From positions 805,753 through 869,752 of the forward strand of contig JAEVLN010000028.1 of the NCBI GenBank assembly GCA_018350325.1: 64,000 nucleotides of DNA, written 5' to 3'. Position numbers and translations under genes: made by a program. Below, piece after piece: positions 44,591 to 55,821 of the stretch; within the stretch, counting starts at the first letter, position 1, and every line of letters starts with the position of its first letter. Source of the stretch: Globodera rostochiensis. Its lineage: Eukaryota; Nematoda; Chromadorea; Rhabditida; Heteroderidae. Under the pieces are notes generated by a model, which was given only the letters and a program-made list of their open reading frames with translations, was not told the origin of the DNA and did not search any database.

Positions 44591-47500
44591 ATGGGCAACC
44601 TGGCGTCAAATTACGACGACTCGCCGTGGCTGAAAGCGTGCGGGGAAGGCAATTTGGACACCGGTCAGTTCTGCAGAAAACAATTAAAGTTCTGTCAGAC
44701 AATTTGTAATTAATGCAATATTTTGGAAATTGAATTTTCTGAACCCATTTCTATATTTACATATGATAAAGGCTTAATTTCTTTTTTGAGGCGTTGAAAA
44801 CATTTTTAGCGATTTAAAATCTTTTTGAAAAATTTCAAAGCTAAATTAAACTGGCTCAAAACCCGGTTTAATGCGGGATTAAAGTAGTTATTTTAGTAAG
44901 CAAAATTTGAGATGCTATAACTAGGGCCCGCAAAAATATGGATATAAAATCGTGAGTATGGCCATAAAATATGGACATAAATTTTCAAAATAACATATAA
45001 AATTTCCCAAATCACAAAAAATTCAATTTTTTAGGGCGCATTTTTGAAAAATTTAAAAAGTCAATTTTAGGGGTGAATTTTTTGAAAATTTTTAAAAAGT
45101 CAATTTTTGGGGTGCATTTTTTCAAAATTTTAAAAAGTCGATCTTTAGTGGTATATTTTTCATTTTTATTGCATTTTTGTTAATGAATTTTTGAAAAATG
45201 GCGAAATATGGATGAAAAATATGGACATAAATGGAAAATATGGACAAAATATGGAAATATGGACATAAATCGCAAAATATGGAAAAATATGGAAATAAAA
45301 ATCGGTCCTAGAAGCTTCAAATCAAGCTAAAAATGTGTTTTTCGTGCATTTCAGGGCATCCCCAGTTCGCAAAAAAAAAAAATATGGATTTCCATGAGTT
45401 TGCGAGCCCTAGCTATAACTCAACTTAAAATAGTCGACAATTTATAAAAAAGCTACCATTTTATTGCCTCGCTGAGATGAATCGATTCAAATATTTTTAT
45501 TTGACATTAAATTACCTAAATCCCATCGGTATCAATTTTCATAAATTTGTATTGCAGTTGAAAACTTGGTGAAGAATGGCCAAGACATCGAAGCTGCGCA
45601 TAGCGACGGTGCCACCGCGTTGATAGTCGCATCGAACTTCGGAAAGGTGAACGTTGTGCACTTTTTGCTGTCGAAAGGCGCGCGTGTTGATCGAACAACG
45701 GACAATGGTCAGGGAATTCAAACAGAAAATGCCGTTTAAAGCATAATTTGTAGCCATCATTTAACTCATAATTTCAGCAAATTCGCCGCTTTTCCTCGCT
45801 GCAAAAGAAGGCCATTTGGAGGTGTGCAAAGAGTTAGTCGCCAAAGGCGCTGATGCCAACCAGGAGTTGGGGCACGGCTGGTCGACATGGTTGGCAGCGT
45901 GCGCTAATGGTCATTTGGGCATCGGTGGGTGTTTTGAATTGATTAAGCCAGCTAGCAAAAAGTTATGAGAAATTCGGACTAAGCTTCTTTTGGTGGATGG
46001 TGGAGGGACTAAAAATTGAGAATTTAAAGCGGTTTTTGAATCGGTTTAATTTTTAAAGTCGTTTGCCCTTAACTTTCAAAAATTTAACCAGGTTCAAAAG
46101 CCGGGTTAAATGCTCGTCCCAATAAAACATCGGTCGGTCTGTTTGGCGGAAAAACAACAAAGCGAAATTTCAGAAAAATCAGAATACCGACGGAATTGAA
46201 TTTAGCTAATCATAACATTTTTATGATTGGGGGGGGGGGGCTACGGGTCGGCAAATGGGGCTTCTTATTTCATCGCACTCACTTTTTGTTCACGATAAAA
46301 ACGAGAGATTGGACGGTACGGGAAAGTACCGACGCTTTAAAAGTCGTTTTCCCTTAAGGTTTAAATAATTAAACCGATTCAAACCCCGCGTTAAATCCTC
46401 AATTTTTATTTTCTATTGACGAATTCGTAATCAGCGCATCAAATAACATATTTTTAGACAATTTTTAGAATAAAAATATTTCCCAAAAATTTTGACCAAA
46501 AGGGTCCCCCTTATGGCTTTTCAAAATTTGAATCGGTTCAAAAACCGGGTTAAATGCTTGTCCCAATAGAATTTTTGATTGTTCTATCGGTTTCAGCCCT
46601 TAAGAAAACCTATAAAAGTGGTTTTAGTGATTTTGAGCCTGGGGCCTATGCTCCATATTTACGCGCCCCCGTCCGTCGGCATTCTTCAATTTTGATGGAA
46701 TTTTTAATTGCAGTCGAATTATTCGTCGAGAATGGCCAGGACATCGATGTTACGAATATCACCGGTTTCACCGGGTTGATAATTGCATGCTTCGACGGGC
46801 ATGCGGACGTTGTGCGCTTTTTGTTGTCGAAAGGCGCACGCGTTGATTGTACAACGAACAAAGGTGAGGGAATTTAAACGAAATGCCGCTTAAAGGATTA
46901 TTATTTGCTTTTTAATTCTTTAATTTTAAAATTATAATTTTCAGGTTATTCGCCGCTTTTTATCGCGGCAAGGGACGGCCATTTGGAGGTGTGCAAAGAG
47001 TTGGTCGCCAGAGGCGCTGATACCAACCAGGAGTCGGGGGACGGCTTGTCGCCGTGGTTGGAAGCGTGCCAGAATGGCCATTTGGACGTCGGTGGGTGTT
47101 TTGAATGATACCAAGATATTTGATTAAGCCAGCTAGCAAAAAGTTATGAAAAATTCGGACTACCTAAGCTTCTTTTAGTGGAGGGTGGGTGGAGTCCAAA
47201 ATTTGCAGTCCTATAATTGGGTTGTGGTGTCAACTAGGATACCCAAACTTTAGAAAGTTGCAGTAAATTAAAGGAACTTCCTGAAGGAGGGGGCTTCAGC
47301 TAATAGCCCCCTCCCCCAACTCGTTAGGGTACTACCCAGGATCGGTATTTTTTGGGTTCTTTTAAATTTGACGATTTTATTACGGTAGCCTTTCGCGTAG
47401 GGAAGAATGCGTGCGAGAAAGGACATCGGACGGAATTTGTTTTACTTGTTTAAAAATGGCGCAATTGGAAGGGGAACGAGTCGCTACAAAGGGAACGAGT

Positions 47501-50500
47501 TAATATTTTACCGTATAAAGGTCCCGTATAAGATAAAAAGTGTTTCAAAACTGCACTACTCGTCCGTCGGCATTCTCCAATTTTGATAAAAAAATTTTGA
47601 ATTGCAGTCGAATTCTTCGTGGAGAATGGACAGGGCATCGAAGTTACGAATAGTGACGGTGCAACCGGGTTGATGTACGCATGCAACGAAGAGAGGGCAA
47701 ACGTTGTGCACTTTTTGCTGTCGAAAGGCGCGCTCACTGATCAGACCCCTAATGATGACAACTGGTCGCCGTGGTTTTTAGCGTGCAATAATGGTCATTT
47801 GGACATCGGTCAGTTCCAACACAAAAAAAAACTATTAACACCAACTAATTAAATAAACACTTGGCGCTTAATACTCTACAAGAAACTTGGATTATTCAGT
47901 ACCGGACAAAAACCGGTACCCTCGGAACCGGGCTTTCAGAGACCCGGTTTAGAACTATAACCGGTTAATCGACCGGTTTTTTCGGTCTATGACCAGTATT
48001 CCCATGTTCCATCTGTTCTGTTCTCAAAAACTTGTTGAATGTATTTTTCATTAAATAATATTTTTTCAATTAATTTGATAAGAAATGAAGGTTCTCTTCT
48101 CAAGGTGTCGTCCATGGAGTTCGGAATGAAATTTGGCGAATAGATAGAACACCCCTGGGTTCTTAACTAAACTGTTGTTACTTTTTGCTAAATGCCCTCG
48201 GGGGAGGAGTTACCTTTTTAAAAACCAGAAATCAGAAAATAGAATTCAAGTGCCCAAAATGATCAGAAATTCTGCTAAATCAGAACAGAAGCTAGAAAAA
48301 ATATCGTATCGTAATCGTAAATATCCCTAATTTTGGCCATATCGTTTATCGTTAAAAAAAATCTCTGGTGCTGTTTAGGTAATTTAAAAAAAATTAAAAC
48401 TAAAATCATAAAAGTGATCTGCACTTATGGGGTTTGAACCCGTAAGGGCTTTTGTTTCAATAAAACAAGAACAGCTGCATTTAATTTACATTGGGTATTT
48501 TGAAGACCCGGGGGTTCGCAACCAGTTAATTTCCGGTACTGAACAACGCTACCAGAAACAAACAAATTATTTATGTATTATAATTGGAAATGCAGTTTTT
48601 AATTGAGTTTAACATTTTCTTAATTTTTTATTATTTCACAGTCGAATTATTTGTGGCGAATGGCCAGGACATCAATATTACGGATAGCGCCGGTGACACC
48701 GGGTTGATAATTGCATGCTTAGACGGGCATGCGGACATTGTGCGCTTTTTGCTGTCGAAGGGCGCGCGCGTTGATCAGACAAGTGATGGTAAGGGAATTA
48801 AACAGAACATAAAATGCCGTTTAAAGGATTAGGTATTTGCGTTTTTAATTCTTTACTTTAAAAATTTTAATTTTCAGGCTTTTCGCCACTTTTCTTTGCG
48901 GCAGACGGAGGTCATTTGGAGGTGTGCAAAGAGTTAGTCGCCAAAGGCGCTGATGTCAATCAGAAGTCGGAGGACGGCCAATCGCCGTGGTTGGCCGCGT
49001 GCGCTAATGGTCATTTGGGCATCGGTGGGTGTTTTGAATTGATTAAGCCAGCTAGCAAAAAGTTATGAGAAATTCGGACTAAGCTTCTTTTGGTGGATGG
49101 TGGAGGGACTAAAAATTGAGAATTTAAAGCGGTTTTTGAATCGGTTTAATTTTTAAAGTCGTTTGCCCTTAACTTTCAAAAATTTAACCAGGTTCAAAAG
49201 CCGGGTTAAATGCTCGTCCCAATAAAACATCGGTCGGTCTGTTTGGCGGAAAAACAACAAAGCGAAATTTTCAGAAAATCAAAATACCGACGGAATTGAA
49301 TTCAGCTAATCATAACTATTTTTATGAATTGGGGGGCTACGGGTCGGCAAATGGGGCGCTTCTTATTTCATCGCACTCACTTTTTGTTCACGATTTAGGT
49401 GTAAGCCACGCCACCAGCAGGAGCCAACTCGGATCCCGCTGGTGGGCGGGCTGCTTCGTGAGTGTCAGATGTGTAAAATGGAGTGCGATGCCATAAAGAA
49501 TTAGCCATTTTCATTGAAAATTTCCATATTTTTGAAAAATCAGGCAACACCTGATTAACAGGGATGATACTTTTAGGCTCGAAAAATCTCAAAATAGACG
49601 TCTAAATAGGTGAGAAAAAAGTGCCAAAATAGGCTCTAAAACCCGTGTTCAACGCAAAAATAGGTGCGTTCCGGCCTCTAATTAAGATTGTTCCAACCTT
49701 AAAAAATGTTTTATCGACTTTCTAAAATTATACCTGTATTTGGCTTAACGGTAGATTTAATCGGATTTGTTTAACGAATGAATTATCTCTTTCAGACAAT
49801 TTTTTAATGATTAAAATTCTGAAATTTTTAATTGCAGTTGAACACTTCGTGGAGAATGGCCAGGACGTCGATGTTTCGAGCAGCAATGGATTTACCGCGT
49901 TACTAATCGCATCTCGCAGCCGGCACGCGGACGTTGTCCGCTTTTTGCTATCGGTGAGCGTGTGCACAAATCGGAGCGATGCCAAAGGTGGGTGTGGTGG
50001 TGGGGCTGTTCGAGAGTCTCGAGTCGAGCATAGATGCGCAAACATATTGAGTCAAAATCACAAAAAAAAATTTCCGACGGCGCTTATCGACGCCGCGGGA
50101 CTTCTCTCATTTCTAAAAAGCATCAAAAAATAAGCGAATTTTTAAATTTTTGGTCGCAAATCTGTTAACAAATTTAAATAAAAAATTCAAAAAATTTCTC
50201 GGCGGCGCCCATCGTCACCGCCGACCCACCTGCCCCTCGTCTAAAAATTAGTTGGAAAAACCGCGCGAAAAAAACACGGCTGGCGCTCAGTTGGCAACCT
50301 CAAAGCTCAAGCCGACCCCCCCCCTTTGCGCATCTATGGAGTCGAGAGATTTGTCGGTTTTTTGCGTCTCGGGATCATTTCTCTGTCTCAGTAAATTTCA
50401 AGTCTCGTCGAACGGCCCTAGTGTGGTGGTGGGAATCAGAGCTAGGCGGAAATGATATTTTTTTTTGAAACGAAACGAAAAACATTTTGGCCTAAGCTTT

Positions 50501-50614
50501 GGTGGCAAAATAATGGACGACCTTTTATTTAACAGAACATTTTCTCTTTAAGGCAATACGACGGCACTGGCAAGGCTGTTTCAAATGGGCACGGGGGACA
50601 TATGGAAATTCTGA
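44591..50614 (+). CDS. Ankyrin-repeat protein, ten exons, 457 aa
   Basis: Exons: 44591-44663, 45558-45707, 45778-45924, 46714-46863, 46945-47091, 47608-47808, 48642-48788, 48878-49024, 49838-49987, 50553-50614. Every junction is phase 1 and the sum is exactly 458 codons including TGA. The repeats alternate between two exon types: one beginning VE-x-FVENGQDI and ending FLLSKGARVD, the other beginning SPLF-x-A and containing GHLEVCKELVAKGAD. Each type carries ankyrin hallmarks (G-x-T-x-L-x-x-A, G-H-x-x-V). Exon 6 is 201 nt and appears to merge parts of both types. The protein begins MGNLAS, a possible N-myristoylation signal. Ankyrin repeats bind proteins; the partner is unknown. The last exon (GNTTALARLF) is a short capping end. 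Confidence 0.85.
44922..45411. mobile_element. 490-bp MITE in the first ankyrin intron
   Basis: Ends TAGGGCCCGCAAA and TTTGCGAGCCCTA are flanked by exact GCTATAAC duplications. The interior is made of reiterated AAATATGGA motifs and is noncoding. Confidence 0.9.
45900..46300. repeat. Duplicated ankyrin intron segment, copy 1
   Basis: Nearly identical over about 400 bp to 49000-49395, including the last bases of the preceding exon (TGGTCATTTGGGCATCG). Intron sequence this well preserved implies a recent duplication or gene conversion. Confidence 0.85.
49000..49395. repeat. Duplicated ankyrin intron segment, copy 2
   Basis: Partner of 45900-46300, with a shortened G-run and scattered single-base changes. 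Confidence 0.85.
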
Positions 50615-50967
50615 CTTTGCATGAATCAGCCAACGCAAATTGAATTCGGTACGTTGTGAGGATGAAAGAATGTGTTAAAACTTTGCATTATTTTTGGAAT
50701 ATTGGAAAAAAATTATTGGAATAATTTGTTGGCATTATTTGATGTCGTCGGAATAATTGAAGGTCAGAAAACAAGGATTTATATGCAATTGTATTCCTTA
50801 AAATAGGGCATTCCCTGGCTTCAAGTTGAAAGATTTTAACTGAATTCTGTGTATATATTTTAAAATAAAAAAGAATTCTAATTTCGATTTTATTAAATTT
50901 CATTCCCGAATATCCCTGGTAAAATATGTTTAAAAAATTTTCGAATTTGGGAAATTGAATTTTTTAC

Positions 50968-51117
50968 AAGCAGTACTAGTACCAACAGCAGCTGAAGCAA
51001 CTGCTGGTGCTTCTGTCGTCCTGTCTCCACCATTCGTTGTTGCTGCTGCTGCAGACACGGCAGAATCCGTCAACCATTGTTTTGTTGAGAAGCTAGCGTC
51101 TTTGTCCTTATAGCCAT
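50968..51117 (-). CDS. Possible exon of an Ala/Thr-rich protein
   Basis: Bounded by a TTGACTGCAG acceptor and a GCTT/GTAAAA donor. The minus strand encodes GYKDKDASFSTKQWLTDSAV, followed by an Ala/Thr/Gly-rich mucin-like stretch. Protein-like composition is the only support, and no partner exon was identified. Confidence 0.35.
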
Positions 51118-51237
51118 CTGCAGTCAAAGTGCTTCACAATACTACCAGATTGCCTGTTTTTAAATGGTTTACGAAGAAAATTGATCCTAAATCGTTTAAA
51201 AAATTTGGATTGCTTGCATGTCAATAAAGTTTCTAAT

Positions 51238-51604
51238 TAGTGTTCGGCAAATGGGGTTTTTCGGTATTCGGTATCGGTATTTCGGTATAATACCGATACC
51301 GAAAAAAAACCGAAATCTCACAATTTTTTCGGTATCGGTATTTCGGTAAAATACCGATAAAAAATACCGCGGTAATACCGAAAAATACCGCGGTAATACC
51401 GAAAAATACCGAAAATACCGCGGTATTCCAGTCAGAGATATCTTGGTCGGTATTCGGTATCGGTATTTCGGTATAATACCGATACCGAAAAAAAACCGAA
51501 ATCCCAAAATTTCTTCGGTCGGTATACCGAATCGGTAATACCGAAAAAAATACCGCGGTAATACCGAAAAATACCGCGGTAATACCGTACCGTGCCGAAC
51601 ACTA
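51238..51604. mobile_element. 367-bp hAT-like MITE made of ACCGA/TCGGT repeats
   Basis: Ends TAGTGTTCGGCA and TGCCGAACACTA are flanked by exact TTTCTAAT. The interior is a dense mixture of CGGTATTTCGGTA and TACCGCGGTAATACCGA in both orientations, which explains the open frames there. Confidence 0.9.
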
Positions 51605-51819
51605 TTTCTAATTGCTTTATGCGTTAAAATTGTAATTATTCAGAGGAAAAGCCTTGAAAAAATATTTAAAGTATGAACTGTGGCCAATATATTTTTAGGA
51701 GCCATGCGTGATACAATTTTTATAAATGAATAAAATTTTGTTGAAAGAAGTTGAGAGGCTTGTTTTTGTACTTTTTCACAATATAAATAATGTGACTAGT
51801 GTGAATCGATTGGTTTGCG

Positions 51820-51880
51820 AATGGCGCAGTTGGAAAAAGCGCCCACACACACTGTGCTTCTTCGAGGGTTTGAACTAGGG
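51820..51880 (+). repeat. tRNA-derived SINE head (A and B boxes)
   Basis: TGGCGCAGTTGG at 51822 fits the RNA polymerase III A box, and GGGTTTGAACT near 51867 fits the B box at the usual distance. Stem pairing is too poor for a tRNA. A GC-rich CCGGGGATCC repeat follows. Confidence 0.45.
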
Positions 51881-51944
51881 TAGGAGCCGGCCGGGGAAAA
51901 CCGGGGATCCCCGGCCATTCTCATCCCCGTCCCCGACCCCGGTC

Positions 51945-52200
51945 CCCGTGTCATGGATGAGAGAAAGAGAGAGCAGACGGCAGGCCTGATCAGCCAATCG
52001 ACAACGCTATTCCTCCTCACTCTCACCACTCTTCTGCCTTCTCTCTCTTTCCCCTCTAACGGCTTTTCTCTAATCCGTTCCATTATGTTTCTTGCTCCTC
52101 CCCGAACAGTTGTTGTGAGCGGGCCAAACCTCCCCTTTGTCCGTTTATAAGATTGGAATTTTTGGTGATCGGTGTCAGTTCGTCGGCTTAATTTTGGCGG
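51945..52200 (+). repeat. Uninterrupted copy of the dispersed repeat
   Basis: Matches the split copy at 33395-34475 and lacks the Mutator-like insertion. This confirms that insertion's boundaries, though the target site itself has diverged. Confidence 0.7.
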
Positions 52201-52259
52201 AGATTGAAGAAGAATAAAAGGATTTGCCGGATCGCCTTTGTCCCTTTTTCCCCTCAAAA

Positions 52260-53207
52260 CTTCAACCTAGGGGGTAAGCCCGGACTGCGAACCCTCCCAT
52301 CCAGGGGCTTGCCCTTGGATGGGAGTGGGCCCAACAGTCCATGGGGACGGGCATATTACCCCGGTTTGCCATCCCCGAAAACGGGGATCCCCGGTCCTCA
52401 TCCCCGGCCGGGGACGGGGATGAAAATGCACCCTATTGGTTGTCTTGCCGCAAGTTTTATTTTATGTGTTGAGTTCGGACCCGCTTGGTTGCGACCACTT
52501 TTTTAATTTATTTTGTTTCTGTCGTGTGTTATCTGTTCTTATTGTAGAAAAAATGATTCTAACAAATTATTAAAGTCTGTTTGTTGTACATATTTAATGT
52601 TTATTAAATTTGATTTATTTCAATTTCAATATGAATCATGACAAATAAGTTTGTTGAACAAATTGTGCAAACCAATATCATAATTGGACAACCAATTTAT
52701 CTTCCACTAATTTCCCATATTCTCAATGAATCATATACCTACTAAAGCACATCCAAATTCAGCAAAAGCACCAATCAGAAATGTTTTTGCTCATTACATA
52801 AAATTTTTGTCCGCAAATGACCAATATTTTTATTCCATCGGAAAATGGCTAACTATTTATTTGAAGTGCACAAATGAATTAAATTTTTAAATATTTTAAA
52901 TTAAAATAACTTTGGTATTCCTTTCATTTTCATTGAATAATTCCTTAATATTTTTTTTAAATTTAATTCAAACAAAAAATGAGTTTATGAAAGGCGTCAA
53001 AAAAAGACAAAACTAAGAAATTTAAAAAAAAATCATCGGCAAATTGTGGAATTTTAACAAAATATTGTTATATTCACAGTATTTTTTGCAAACAGTTTTT
53101 TTGAAACTTTTTAGTGAATATATTTAGGCTTGGAGTGCTTTTTTGAAGTTTTAAATTTTTTGGCGTTTCATCATTTGACAATTTGTCTCAGCAAATTTTG
53201 AAATTCA
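52260..53207. other. Noncoding stretch
   Basis: A GC-rich CCGGGG/CCCCGG patch to about 52430, then AT-rich sequence to the start of the zinc-finger gene. No gene seen. Confidence 0.4.
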
Positions 53208-55143
53208 ATGCTTCCAGTCGGTGCCTTTCCCGCCGGTAGTCCCTTTATGCCTACGACTGAGCCTTTGATGTCAAATGGAGACGACGGGTCAGTGTTTTAT
53301 CTTCGCATTTCTTTCGACATCCTCCGATCCTACAACTTTTTCAGCCTTTCGACCGGCCCGGCATCATCTCTGTCCAACCCGGACGCCTTGCTGTTGACCT
53401 GTGCCTCCGGGCAATTGCCCCAGGGTTACAAGGCGTGCACCCACCCTCTGAAGGATGGCCATTTTTGCGGGTTCGTCTTCCCGACCGAGGAGCAGTGTTT
53501 CGCTCACTATAAAAGTGCCCACATTGGCAAGCAGAGCTCACCGAACTTGGTTAGTTCGATGACCTCCCAGGCTTCGGGCGGTGTGCACCAAGAATGACTT
53601 CCGTGTCAACGGAAAATACGGAACACGGACTTTACGGATACGGAATGCAAAAAAAAAGGGAATTGCGAATGCCAAAAATGGGGAATTACGGAATGACAAA
53701 AAAAAGGGAATTACGGAAAGCCAAAAATGGGGAATTACGGAATGACAAAAAAAAGGGAATTACGGAAAGCCAAAAAAATACGGAATGCCCAAAAATAGGG
53801 AATTACAGAATGACAAAAAAAGGGAATTACGGAATGCCAAAAAATGGGGAATTACGGAATGACAAAAAAAGGGAATTACGGAATGCCAAAAATGGGGAAT
53901 TACGGAATGACAAAAAAAGGGAATTACGGAATGCCAAAAAAAGGGAATTACGGAATGCCAAAAAATGGGGAATTACGGAATCGCAAAAATACGGAACAGG
54001 AAGACATCTCTGGTGTGCAGGTGTGCACTCTGACGTTTTCCCGATAGGGCCCCCAATGTTCAATTGTTTTTTGGTGGGTTTTCACTTGACAATTTCTCTC
54101 TTCTCTCCAGAGGCTGATGGCAAAGTTTGGAGTAGTGCCAGCCGGTTTCCTCACGGCTGAAGCGGTCTTAACCAAACAAGATCAACTGACAGCCGTCCCG
54201 ACTCCCGCAAATCCGCTCCCGCACGACCTTCGGACCGCAGCGGGATCCAGCAAATGGGTATGCAGATCCCGCAATTGAAAATTTGTTTGTGAATAATTCC
54301 AGTTTATTCAAAATTAGCATTACCATTTTGCTAAATCATTCAAATTAAAAAACTCGATGCCACAACAAGTGAAGTACCCTAATAAAGGGTTTTTGAGCAA
54401 AAGGGCAAATATAGTCTGGTGTAGCGGTGAGTGGTGCGGGCCGGAAGGGATGTGGGTGGAGTTCTGACGGTGACCGGAAAATGCGTCAGTGAAATTAAAA
54501 GTCGAGAAAAAAAAGTGTTTTTATCGGATTTAGAGGCTTAGACTACAATTCAAACATTCATTTCTGCCGATTTCGAACCTCGAACCAAATTCGAACAACT
54601 TTACAAAAATCCAGTTTGGTCTCAAATCATTCAAAAGTATGAATTCGATCATTACTTTTGTTGTAATCTCGAATCCCACCCAAAACTTCCCGAATCCCCT
54701 AACGTCTTAGGCTAAGCCTAAGCTAGGCTTAAGCTATGCTTAGGTCTCAGCCTAACAAACCCCAAGCCAGGTTGGCTTAGGCCTAAGCTAGGCTTAGGGT
54801 GGGTATCGTTTTGGTCCCGCCGTTTTGGTCCCGCCGTTTTGGTCCCACCGTTTTGGTCCCGATCAGTTTGGTCCCGGCCGTTTTGGTCCCGGGTACGTTT
54901 TGGTCCCACCGTTTTCGTCCCGGGTTTGTTTTTGTCCCACATTTTATCCATAATTCCCGGCGGCGCCTATCGGCATTGTTGACCCCTATGCGGCCCGTGA
55001 TCCGACCCTCAAATCCATACACGTATGAAAATAATTTTTTAACGAAAGAATTTTCAATGCAGACCGACAACAGCAGTTTGTTGTCACCCGCACGCAAATC
55101 TGCCTTCACGAACATTGCGCTGACGCCATTTCCCATTCAGTAA
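53208..55143 (+). CDS. Zinc-finger-like protein, four exons, 181 aa
   Basis: Exons 53208-53287, 53345-53582, 54111-54257 and 55063-55143 join in phase (182 codons with TAA). Residues about 55-90 hold one C2H2-like finger: ACTHPLKDGHFCGFVFPTEE, then C-x-x-HYKSAHIG. The long inter-cysteine loop and CGF-x-F resemble the single fingers of NocA/elbow-type regulators, but I am not certain of the family. The rest is Pro/Ser/Thr-rich, as in transcription regulators. Exon 3 ends in phase 0, which also permits joining to the basic exons at 55822 and 57885. Confidence 0.65.
53616..53995. repeat. 23-25 bp minisatellite in an intron
   Basis: Units of GGGAATTACGGAATGCCAAA / GGGAATTACGGAATGACAAA repeat about 15 times inside the second intron of the zinc-finger gene. 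It keeps frames open on both strands by chance. Confidence 0.9.
54706..54800. repeat. Degenerate TTAGGC / GCCTAA palindromic block
   Basis: Repeated TTAGGCTAAGCCTAAG and GGCTTAGGCCTAAG with GCCTAACAAACCCC, matching the block at 32955-33062. It looks like telomere-related DNA turned into a short inverted element. Confidence 0.5.
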
Positions 55144-55174
55144 CCGAAGGTTTATGTGTTTTTATGAATTTCGG

Positions 55175-55610
55175 AGCCGGTCATTTGGGCACCGAGTCAT
55201 TTGGGCACTAATTCCGGATTTTTTTTAAAATAATACATTACGAAATAGGGTAATACTGTGGTTTGTGGGCTCCCTGTTTTGAAAAAATAATTTTTTGTTT
55301 CAAAGTCAATAAGAAAGTATTTCTAGGGGTATTCAGGTGGTGTAGACTTCCGTTTCGACCAAATGCGAACCCGAACCCGAATTCGAACAAATTGGAAAGT
55401 TTAGAGCTTTCGGGTTCGCATTTGGTCAAAACGGAAGTCTACACCACCTGAATACCCCTAGAAATACTTTCTTATTGACTTTGAAACAAAAAATTATTTT
55501 TTCAAAACAGGGAGCCCACAAAGCACAGTATTACCCTATTTTGTAATGTATCATCTAAAAAAAAATCCGGAATTAGTGCCCAAATGACTCGGTGCCCTAA
55601 AGACTCGGAA
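55175..55610. mobile_element. Nested palindromes (about 435 bp)
   Basis: The outer arms (GGCACCGAGTCATTTGGGCA with its complement, then CTAATTCCGGATTTTTTT) enclose an inner near-perfect palindrome. That begins AGGGTAATACTGTG and has CTAGGGGTATTCAGGTGGTG arms around a CCGAATTCGAAC loop. The inner part belongs to the family at 43920-44456. Confidence 0.7.
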
Positions 55611-55821
55611 TGATGTCTTACACTATGCCAAAGGTTGCAAAAAACGGAACTAGGACAGAGAACATTAAATTAATGGAATCGTGTCGATAAACAACATTTT
55701 GAGTTATTTTCTTCAGTAAAAAATTGACACGCACTTAGATACGCTTAGGTAACTATAAAATTTCACCAGTTAGCTAAGGGCATATTCGAAATATTTTTTT
55801 TTTGATGAATCCATTTGACAG

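Noticed and set aside
48420..48450. tRNA gene suggested by GGGTTTGAACCC
   Set aside because: Only a T-arm-like hairpin is present; no D arm, anticodon arm or acceptor stem.
51196..51507. Minus-strand frame full of YRY/FGIGIIPKYRYRIP
   Set aside because: It is the translation of ACCGA/TCGGT repeats inside a MITE with a clear target duplication.
53594..54160. A 188-residue open frame rich in GNYGM / KKREL
   Set aside because: It is generated by the 23-25 bp minisatellite within an intron of the zinc-finger gene.
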